A DNA stretch of 64,000 nt, taken from positions 13,951,404-14,015,403 of the forward strand of contig NC_088103.1 in NCBI RefSeq assembly GCF_036370855.1. The letters run 5' to 3'. Of this stretch, positions 37,700 through 48,800 are shown piece by piece. Made by a program: the position numbers and the translations under genes. Position 1 is the first letter of the stretch, and each line of letters starts with the position of its first letter. The notes under the pieces were generated by a model, which was not told the DNA's origin, did not search any database, and saw only the letters and a list, made by a program, of their open reading frames with translations. This DNA comes from Dromaius novaehollandiae (taxonomy: Eukaryota; Chordata; Aves; Casuariiformes; Dromaiidae).

Positions 37700-40600
37700 G
37701 TAAGTGGGCTAAAAATCACCAAGATTTTTCAAATAGCATTCGTACTGAGGAAGATGGAATCATCTCTGAGTGTTGTAAAAAAACAGTCCAGTGTGTTGAC
37801 AGAGTAACTCCTATCTTTCTGGTACCCCACCAATGGGGTCTTACTTGGCTCCTGTATTTTTTGTCTTCTGCATTTTGTTATTTTTGCTTGGTATATATCA
37901 TGTTAGAAAAATCTATTATATTTGTGTTAAGAATCTCCTCCAATTACATTTAACTACAACGTTGCCTGTTTTGTTGTGGCTTACTTCAGAGGAGATGGTT
38001 TATTTTTATGAGGATTATAACACAAGATGCTAGGCTGAACAGCATCTACCGCCCCATATTTCAAAGGCTTCATGGATCTTTGCTCATACGTCTATCAACA
38101 TGATTGTGCAGGTGTTATATAAATGTGTATCTATAATATGCATACACTGTGGACCACCTCAAAATATTTAGTTATTGCTGTAAGCAGACAGAATGAACAG
38201 CAGGTAAACTGATTATTTGCTAACCTGCATTAAAAGAAAAGCACTCAAAATTAAATATCAAACACGGTCTGTGAACTTACAGGAAGCTGTGCCATTGTGT
38301 GTGTTAGGTACCATGGAAACATCTCTTGATGGTAACTGGTCTTTGAGCTTTTGCAGTATGACTCAGTAGGCAAGTATTTGCTACAAGGAATCCACTTCTA
38401 CTAGCAGTTAATTTCTACCTTCCACAGAATCTGGAGTGAAACTACTGATTAAGAGGTTACTTAGCAATTATACTATGATAAGTTAATTACAGAGTAACAG
38501 CCCACATGGCTGCAGTTAACTTTGACTGGACTGCATGGAGCTGTAATGAGAAGAAAGATGACTGTATCTTCTGGGCAGCACAACTGAAATACTGACATTC
38601 TCCTGCAGTCTAATATGGGAGCAAGTGCCTCCCTTTCAATTTGTGTAAGTGGACTTAAATCTGGTTTATTGAGTCTCTCCTATGTCCTTTCTTCTTTCTG
38701 AAAAAGATTTACTTCTTCCCCCAACCAAAGTCTTACATTTGAAGAAGGAAAGGGAAGGTGTTTAGAGTAAGATATCATAGGTATTTTAAACTAGAGACTA
38801 TTTCAACACTTCACAGCTTTTATAGCATGAATAATCTAAAATAATTTTTTCCATATTGATATTGGTTTCTTTCAAGTAATTATTAATGCTTTAGTATTAG
38901 CATTGTGTTCTAAGCTTGCATATATACCGAAAGAGCAAAATAAGGTTTAGGGTTTTTCTCTCTGTGTGTCTGTGTGTGTTCACCATGGTTACAAAACTGA
39001 ACACAGCAAAGTCAAGTTATGGCTTGTGACATTACTGAAGGTATGTGCTTTATAAGCTGAAAAAAAGCTTTTTCTGTAGTGCTTCAGCTACAAATCTGTA
39101 GGAAAATCTTTCCTTTTTCCTTCTGAAAACATAGCAGTAAAAATATTTGAGAAAAGGCTAATTTTAGAATGTCTTGGGATGATAATATAAAAACTTAAAA
39201 TCCCTCTTTAAAATGAAATGCAGATACTGTTTAAATATTTTCCTCATGTAGAACTGATATCAGCCTGTAAATCTGAATAATTCAGTTTTTGACTTCTACT
39301 TTCATTGTTCGGTGTAAAACATGACTTCGTATAAATGTGTGTTCTCTCTAGCATAGTCTGACTCGTAGCAAAACTAGGACAAAATCTAGCATAGTGGATA
39401 ATTTCTCCCCTTTCTAGGCAAAGCATGGTTAGATGGAAGAGGAGGGGGAAGGAGGGTAGGGGAACTGAAGGCATTCTCCCCCCTTAGGTAGGGGTGACAC
39501 TGACTGATTCATATATTTGTTTTTTCTGAGAAATTCAGAGGTCAGTCAGTGGGCAGGAAAGTATACTAATGACAGATGCTCACAGCAAACTTGTTTTTTA
39601 ATTTTTTGGTTTCTTTGGCTACTATCACCAACATACTGTGCTTTCTCTTCACATATTTGACTGTGGCTGACAACTTCCTTGCTGTTCAGTTAGCAAGTAT
39701 TTAGGGATGATGCGATTGCTTATATGGCAGTCGGCAGATATCAGTGGGAGAGAGATGTTTCAAGCTATGATGCAGGGTTGCGTTGAGAAGGTATCAGTTT
39801 ATGTGCTGGAAATGCAGCTTTTTGCCAGCTGAGATTTCCACAAAGTTGCAGTTTTGGATTTTATATCCCAGAAGCAAGGCTTAAATTTGCATTGCTTAGA
39901 AACAGTGAATGGGAAGGAAAGGGATAGCTTGTGTTTGAATGTCCTCACTTGGCAGATTTTGGAGGCTGAGTTAATGCTCGTTCTCTGTTTTGTGTTAATC
40001 TAGTTTCCAAGCAGAAGGTTAGATTACCAGGGAGGCTGGTGTGATGGTGGCAATGTTCAGGAGTGTTCTCATAAAATAGCTGCAGGGCTTAGGCTGAAGT
40101 AACACTTGCCTTTCTGGGCTTTAGATTAAACCTGTCTCTCATGGTCACATGGACTGAAGTATAGAAATTGTAGGCTTATGGAGCTCAGGATGGCTGCTGC
40201 AGTGATATGCCACTCTTCTCATCAGCCGGCTTTGGCAAAGGGCCTGTTTAGGGCCCCATGGGATGTCAAAATCTACCACTGCTGTTCTTGTTTCTGGCCT
40301 TTTATGTTCCTCTCCACTGTGTTTTAAACTTTGGATCTCTTGTAAAGCTGTATTATTAGGTCATTCTCTGTATGCAAATTACTTGCCAAAGTTATGCCCA
40401 ACTTAGTGTGCAAATGACAGTGAGCAGTTTAGTTCAGCGTCCGACTTCATCGTCATTAAGAATGAGCTGTATACTCCTGTGTCAGCCTGCAGCAATGCTG
40501 GATGAATGCTGTATGGTTTTGGATTTTTAGGGTTCAAGCATTTAGAGCAAACTATAGCAGACTTCAGATGATTCAGTTATGGAAATTGTATTCTAGACTT

Positions 40601-41804
40601 CTGATTGGCATTTGAGAACATTAAAGCTAATAAAAAACTTCAAATTAAGCAAAAAAGGCTTAAACCGCTAGCTGTTCTGGCAGCAGTATTCTTTGAGGAT
40701 TTTTGTATTATTAATAGGCCTTTCAGTAGATAAAACTGTTTACAAATGCCACAATAACAGAATGGATATATTTGACAGTGATAAAATGCCCATAGTCTAT
40801 TTTACCCTTTTTCTTTGTTTTGCTCAAGCATGGCACAGAAGAGAGGCCTAGTACTTAGCTGGTAAACACTGAGCTGTATATCCTACACAATTTCAGTCCT
40901 GGGCAGCTTCTCCATCCTAGTGAGATGATAAAACAGCTCCTGAGGGCAGCTTGTTCATGTTTTCACGTCAGTTATTGGGGTAAGAACATCAAAAAATAAC
41001 ATGGAGAATAAAGATTAGAATCTAAGAGGCTTTTTTACTAGGCAAGTCCATGGTTGTTTCTTAAATTCTTGTTCTGGCTCCATGAATCTTGTATTTCTTT
41101 TGTCATAGATTGGATAGCTGAAGTTAGAAAGTTATGCACTAGCATTAGGTCCGCCTTCGCCTGACATGTTAGGGCTCTGTCCAGAGAGAGGGGTTCGGCA
41201 ACACATCCCTCCCTATTCCAAACAGGGCATTTACTCTGACTTGGACACCCCATTCCTCTGAGTGGTTTAGCCCCGTGATGTTCACCTGTTGTAAATAGGA
41301 ATTCTGTAGCTGCATTTTTAGAAAATGATGTGGTTGCTGTTTCATTTCGGGAGTAGTTCAGACCCATGAGTGCATACATATGTAAATAAAATGTTTCGTA
41401 ATTCAAGGGTCTTGTAGTTTTAATAAAGCAGTACATTTTCCCTGGAGCACAAGTAGGAGTGGAGAGTCTTGCTGCTTCGAAGGTCTGTGAGAGTGTAGAA
41501 GCAAAATACCAGTCTCCTAGGTCACATGATAGTAAGCTCTTGTTCTTTGGCAATGGACAGGGGAAGACTTTTAGCATCTGAATTTTGGACTTCAGCAGAC
41601 TTAGGCACCTATGGGTCTCATTTGGATCTATCCAGTTGCAGGTCTTGTCTCAGCTCTATTAGAAGAAGTGTGATATCAGTATTTTAGGAATGTGTAGTGG
41701 AGGTAAAAGCTATACTAAGATATTTACATGAAGACAAAATAGTACCTAAGTTGTAATGATAAAATCCAATTTCTGTGTATCACTTACCTGTTTTCATTCC
41801 CCAG
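37700..41804. other. Non-coding stretch before the first RhoGAP exon
   Basis: AT-rich sequence without recognisable exons, probably a 5' intron of FAM13C. It includes a 179-codon antisense open frame at 41038-41577 with no recognised domain, described as a finding. Confidence 0.4.
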
Positions 41805-41976
41805 AAATCATTATCTTCTATTCAAGTTAAGCAAACAACAAATAAAGTCGCAGCAGATCTCCAGTTCAAAAAAGAAAGTGCATTTGGTGTTCCTCTAGAA
41901 ACTCTCATACAGGATGCGCCGCAATGTGGAGTTCCCTTTCTTGTGACACAGATGGTGGAATACCTAGAAGTATTTG
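41805..41976 (+). CDS. FAM13C: FAM13C RhoGAP exon A
   Basis: The acceptor is TTCATTCCCCAG and the donor TTTG|GTAAGT. It starts in phase 0 with Lys-Ser-Leu and ends one base into Gly58. It encodes the start of the domain, with FGVPLETLIQD and the helix VPFLVTQMVEYLEVFG. No in-frame ATG precedes the domain in this exon, so an upstream coding exon must exist. Confidence 0.9.
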
Positions 41977-44900
41977 GTAAGTTCATGTTTTCTCTGTTTT
42001 TATAGTTGTTATGCTTTCTTAGATGAGCTCTTGTTTTTTGCTTTTTGAGGTACAGTACTTATTGCCCAGGTAATGCAACCATTGCTTACTGTTTTATGTT
42101 TCTTGCCAAACAGGTCTGGAGCGTGTAGGTATATTTCGAATCAATGGCTCAGTGAATAAAATCAAGGAATTGAAACAGAAATACAATCAAGGAGAAAAAG
42201 TAGACCTTATTAATGATGGAGATGTTGATTCTGTTGCTAGTCTGCTGAAACTCTTTCTGAAGGAACTCCCAGTGGCTGTTTTTCCAGACCACTTATGTGC
42301 TGTCTTTCTAAAAACTTTTCAAGGTATGGAACAGGCACCTGCCAAGGTACTGTCCTTTCTCTGACACTGATAGATAAATGTTCTTTGCATCTTCCTAGTA
42401 AGCAAGAACTTAAGAGTTTCCTTACCCTGATACTGATGTTTAATTGCTCTCGATGGACCTATCTTCCATTAACTCTGCCTAATCCTTTTTGAATTCATCA
42501 GCGCTTTCAGACTTCACAACATCCGGTGGCAAGGCATTCTGCAATCCAGTCCTGTATTCTTTGAGGATGTGCCTCCTCTGCATGTTCTCTTTTTAAACTT
42601 GATGCCTTACTACATCTTGGAATACCATTTTTATTTTTAATCTAATTTCAATCTCTTTTAAAATTTAATCTAATCATCATTTGAAGGCTGTTCATGCTTT
42701 TGTGTATCCACTGCCTCACTTCTCTCTCTTCCAACCTGAACCCTTCTTATCAATTTAACCTTCCCTTGTACAGACCCCCTTCTGTACATCTCTGTTCCTA
42801 CTTTTTACTAGTTTTCTTATGTCTTTGGGCAGCAGTGAGTGGAATGGCATGAAACATTCAAAATGCAATGCCAGAATTGGGTGCCTGCAGCAATATACTG
42901 TCTAGTTCCCTATTCGTATCTATAATTCTTAATTGCATAAAAGCAAATAAAACATGCTTTCATGCTAATGCTTTCAGACAATTGTGCCCAGTGATTTCGA
43001 GTGATAACTAGTTCAGGTGTTCCCATACAAATAAGAGGAGTTTGTGGGTTTGACTGTGGTTTGCTTTTGTTCAAACTTCATCTACTAAGTGCCAGGTTAT
43101 GTGCCCTCTCCCCACCCTTTTTTTAAAATACCTGTCAACAGCTGAGAGAGACTTTTTTTTTTTTTTTTTTTTTTTGCAGTTACTTTGCTTTGACTACCCT
43201 GAACAGTCTTACTCAGTTACTGTTTTTTTTCTTGTTTTTTGTTTTATCTCTATTCTGTTTTCCAGATAGTCTATTAAAAGGTGGAACAGCATAGGTCTTG
43301 GCTTTTATGGAATGTATTTTTTAGTGATAGAATTGCCCTTTAGGGTATGATTTGCCATGTACAATGTCAAAGCCACCCAGATGTGTCCTGGAGATCTGTT
43401 TGAGCAGCTGATGCTGACAATACTGTCATCTCAGTTCTAATATCCAGGAGACTTTATCATATCAATTCTGAGCACTGGTGATCAAATAGTTATATGTGAA
43501 TGCATTTTTTGGCTTGTAATTCTTCCTTGAAGAATGAGAAACAAGGAAATGCTAAGTATCCCCAATTTAGATTTTTAAGCATCTCTTGTGTAACCATAGT
43601 TGCATATTTATAGAGCAAAGATACTTTGAGACTAAGAGCTACCAATTAGTCAGGAAATGAAGACTGATGTGGAACTGAAAGGGTACAAACTGCTTATTCC
43701 TCTTAATGAGAATCATACAGCATGTACCAAATCTCTGGGAAGAGTCAAGGCTGACAAACTTGTAACATTTGTAAAATGGCTTTAAGGATTCAGGTACACA
43801 ACTGTTGTCCGCAACTCCATTTAAAAAAGCACTGGATTCTGCTGTTGTAACAGGAAGAATAGCAGAAGCACGGTATATAAAGCCAAATATCTGGAAAATC
43901 CATGGCACTTAAATATTAATATGCAAAAATAATTGTCAAAACCAAGTGTAGAAATTCTTCATTTAGTACACATTCTTTACCTTGTTCTAGTATGCTTTAA
44001 AACCTTCCCTCTTTCCTAGATCTATAATCATGCCAGTCTATGATGTAATCGTGTTATTAGGAATGTCTGTGTATGTTAATAACTTACGTTTTACAGAGCA
44101 TGAAATCAACACAACAGAATGCATAAAGAATCTGAGACAGTTACTCAGCAGCCTGCCCAAAGCCCATCACAGCCTTCTTCAGTTCCTGGCTGTTTTCCTG
44201 TTAAAGGTGTCCACATACAGTGCAGTGAATTTCATGACTCTGGAAAACCTAGCCATTGTGTTTGGGCCTGCTTTTTTTAAGTAAGTACTCTGCTTCCATT
44301 TAGCTATTTTTAATGGTGCTACTAGATCACACTTAAAAATAAGGCTTTCTGTCACAACTATTCATCTCATACTATAAGTACAGCATTTTGAAAGTTAAAT
44401 GACTGCATGGTATATTATGGGCAGATGAGAACAGACTGAGCTGCCTGATCACCTTGGCTCTGTTAGGCCCTTGCTGTATAAGGACAACTTCAAGTATGAA
44501 GCCACTGAAGAGGTGTAGGGGATGGAGAGCTCTTTGGATGAGAAATACTTCTGTTTTCCTAGCAAACCATGTGCTAGCTGTGGAGGCTATGTAATAATTG
44601 CTTTGATTCTGAAAAATCAAGACTGACTCTGACCTTGTAATAGCATTTGATATGAGAGTGAAAACTCTTCTCTGAAGAAAGAGCAGTATTTCATTCTCTG
44701 CTTGTCAAGCAATGTTTGGATATGTCGGTGCCACTGGAATGCAAGTTGCTATCTGAGGAGAGCAGAGGCTGCCTGAGCTTGCAGGTAGTAAATGCTGGGC
44801 TGAAGCTGGGGAAGGTGAGTTAGGGATGATGGTGAACAGATGCCTAACTAGATGCTAAAAAAGGATGGCAGGGCATATGTCAGGCAAGTCAAGGCAGCGA

Positions 44901-45736
44901 GAAGAAACAGCCTAGAGTGGTTTCTGACAGGAGTGGATTTTCCAACGAAAACTGGAATGATTTAGTTCTCAATCCTATCCCTCATCTTAATACAAGAGGA
45001 TGTTAAAATGTTCATACCTGTCTTAGAGTTTTGCAAACAACCTTTGTTTTAGTGACTCATAGCCTTTTCAGCTTAAGGTGAACTATAAGCCAATGCCACA
45101 TTGCAGTATTTATATGTTAAGAGTTGATATTTTCTATGCAGTAATAAAAGCCTTGTTATTTTCCACTCTTTGTATGGCAAGGAAAGTAAGTTATTAAAAA
45201 GATATATTCAGCAAAATTAGTACCAAGTATAATGGAAATCAATGATAGATCTTGTTTTGTGAACCTCTTAAACTTTGCTGCTGTTTTCTGAGGCCTTCTG
45301 CATTTGCCTCTGCTTACCTGCTATATGGGCTTATTGCCAGATGTTGTACCAGATTATAATCTTTGCATGTAGTATGAATTCAAGAGCCTTACTTTAGCAA
45401 AACTACAGCTTAGGGAGGAAACTTTAACAGCATTTAGTGTGGTAGGAGTTATACCATTCACTCCTGTGAGAATAGGCTTTACAATGGAGGATATTCAGTG
45501 ATGGAACAGGACAATTACAGAACTAAAACCTGAGTTCCTTAATATCTGGGTACTAAAATTAGAAAATCATTGTAGGTAGACATTGTAGGTAGATGAGGCT
45601 TACTTCCAGTACCTGGATTAGTTGGATGGTGATATTTTTTGATCATAATATATAGAGGGCTGATGCCACAAGGTCTTCTCCAAAAATCCGTGCTCTTGAT
45701 CCCAGTGCTAGCTCAACAAGGGCAGCTCAACAAGGG

Positions 45737-45824
<88 letters not shown>

Positions 45825-48800
45825 AAAAAGAATACTTAAATTTATTCCTTTATCTCTGTTACCAAGTTCCCTGAAACTATATCCACTGATTTCTGTATCT
45901 CCACAGAAGAAGAATCTAATAGGCTGATTGATGAGATGGTTCAGTTTCTAAGCCTCTGAGTCGGTTTTGGGAAATGATCCAGCTGCTTCTCAACATGCCC
46001 CTTTGTCTGGTTTTTAAAGTATACTTAGTGCTAAACCAAATGTTTGTGGCAGTGACCTGTCTGAGAAGTCTTGAAAACGGTCAGCATCAGACTTCCCTGG
46101 TTTCCTTGCCAGAGTGACTTGTCAAGACAATACAGCTACCATACCTAGAAGTATATCTGCCCTCTGAACATTATCTCCAGCTTTTTATAATCATTCTGAT
46201 CTCAACAGCTCAGAGAGAAACTAGTAAATCTGCAGCTCATCTTTTTTTGAAGTGTATAACTAGTGTTGCACTTTGAGAGTTATCTCCTAAGATTATGAAG
46301 AATCACCTTTTTGGAGCTGGATGCAGGGGGAGAGCCCTGCAACTGTCATATTCTCTCAGTGAGATTGTTGTACTACTTCCTGCCAAGTGACCTAAGGCCT
46401 CTAATGATTCAAAGTGAACCATTTGTATCCTCCCGGGTAAGAGCAAACTATAAAGGTACTTTAATGTGGCAAGCCAAATCCACTGACATAGAGTATGAAG
46501 TCATACATTTCCTTTATGTCTTTCTGAGCAAGACTTAGTGTAATTAACCAGAACATTATTAAACATCTGGCACTCAAAGTGTCAATTCACTGAAAAGTGA
46601 GACAAGTCAGATAGTTCTTGCTGTATTTGTTAAGTCAGAGCATGAAAGTTGTGCAAAAACAACTGTGTCTAGTTTTCTACGATGTGTATGCCATGCAGTT
46701 GTTGGAAATAACTCTCTGGATGTAACGTTAACTTAAGACGCTTAAGGCACTCTAACTCCGCATAAGTGTTAAAACTGTTCTGTGTGTATTCTGGCAATTT
46801 GCATTGTCATGCAATTATTTTTCCCTGCCTTGACATTAAGCAAAGTAAAGTAGATTGTTTATAAACCTCTATTTTAAATTGTTAATCTATTTATATTCAA
46901 GTGTAAATTCTACCTATGATTATCCCCTGTCTCAATCTGTTGACACTTACATCTGTAGAGAACTGTCATGTCTATAGTTTCAGTGAAGTGACTGAGTTTG
47001 AATATTCAGTACTTGGAAGATGGAACATATATAGGCCTTGGGGACACAAAATTAGAATATAAAACTTGCTGCTGATTACACTTTACAAAATTAAGCTGCA
47101 TATCCTTCACAATTAGTAGCTACAGTAATTGCAACACACAAAATATAAGCCTTAGTACAAGTATTAAATTGGAAGTCTCATTATGGAATCACAGAAAGCT
47201 CTTATTATTCTGAATTTTAAATGCTAGAAAACTAATATCATGGTTCATGTGGAAACAGAGTATTAAATAAACTCTTCTTTATTTTTAATCTATTGCAGCA
47301 CCTCACTTTAATGCTGCTTATTTTGAATATTTGTTTGAAATCATCTTCATATCGGAGTTACTCTGTTACAATATTTCTAGCGTATATATGCCCTGTCCCT
47401 GTTCAGGGTGATGGGACTCAAAGTGGGAATAAGACAAGGTGGTAAATTTCAGAAAAAAACATAACTGAGTAAAATGTTATAATTTTATTTTAGTTATCTT
47501 GGAAAAACCACATCTTTCTGGTTTCTTCTGCTAGCCACCCTCCCTCATGCTATTTTTCTCCCCAAGATACTAAATAAAGCTATCATCATTGTTGTGTAGT
47601 TGCTCCTCCAGCACTTCCAAGATTGCTTTCCTTTTGGATTTTGACCCTGGCATCTGTTTCTTATCTTTTGAGGCTTCAGTCTTAACATCTGCATGATGCC
47701 ACATTCCTGTTCTCACTCCCTTGTACGTAAGGGAACCAAAAAAGTAACTCATAGGTCAAGTGTCAGACTGGCTACTCCCTAGACTTTCTTTGCTAAGCTC
47801 TGCTCTTCTACTACCTTCCCCCATTGATATCTTTCTGCTTGTCCTCTGACATTTATTTCTATTGATGTTCACTCTTTTCTTGCGAGCTGTTTTGTGTTCC
47901 ACTGGTCTCTCCTTGTGCTGGTATGTTTAAGGTCTGAGGAGAAAGCATGTTATCAGAGATTGGACTGATAATACTTGCATTTCTGTGAGTACTTTGTTAT
48001 GCCTCATCTTGGTAAATAGATTTCTGCTAATAATGTCAGCAAGCAATCCTTGCATGAGTGCATAAGGATACTAGCCAACTATCCATTTGCTTCTACTCAC
48101 TTCGACTCATTCTTTCTGTTAATTTACAGACTTGCTGGCCTGAAGTTCATACACGAGCCAGCAGGAACCTTAGCAGATCTCCTGAAAAAAGCCAAGGCAT
48201 AAATTGTATGGATATTTTAGCTTGCACTTTGTGGCAAAGCAGTTTTTTTGAAGGGTCTCAATTCTCTCAAGGAAATCAGTAGTTGATTCCTGTTGATAAA
48301 GTTTTAATTGTTATCCCTTGTAGTGAGTGTGATTTGCACTACAAGTGATTATAGGGTTTTTTTGGTGAAATGCAAAATAGAATTAATAGCTGTGCTCTTC
48401 CTAGCAACATATTCCTGGGTTCAGCAGTGTGCGAGTACGGTTCCCCTACTGTCAGCCTGACAATATAGCTATGCTACCTATTAGCAGAAGTATCTGAATA
48501 GGCAGTAAGTGATTGTTTTACTAAATTAATTGGAAGTCATTATGGAATGTGGATGCATAGAAACGTATTTTCCGCAATTTGTATTACTGATGTGTTGTCA
48601 ACCATGACTGTCTGAGGATGAGAAGACATTGATATTTGGAGCCAACTGGAGAGTCACACCCCAGAGTATGGCTTTGATTTGTTTTAAGCTGAATTGAGAA
48701 CGTGACTTTTTTAATTTCCATTGTGATTGAGAACTGGGTGCCCAAGACATAGGCTGCTAGTAAAGGAAAGAGGCTCCCTGACAAGAAGGGAGCGAGCTGT

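Noticed and set aside
45639-45839. Frame with a His-Thr repeat
   Set aside because: This is the CA microsatellite read as protein.
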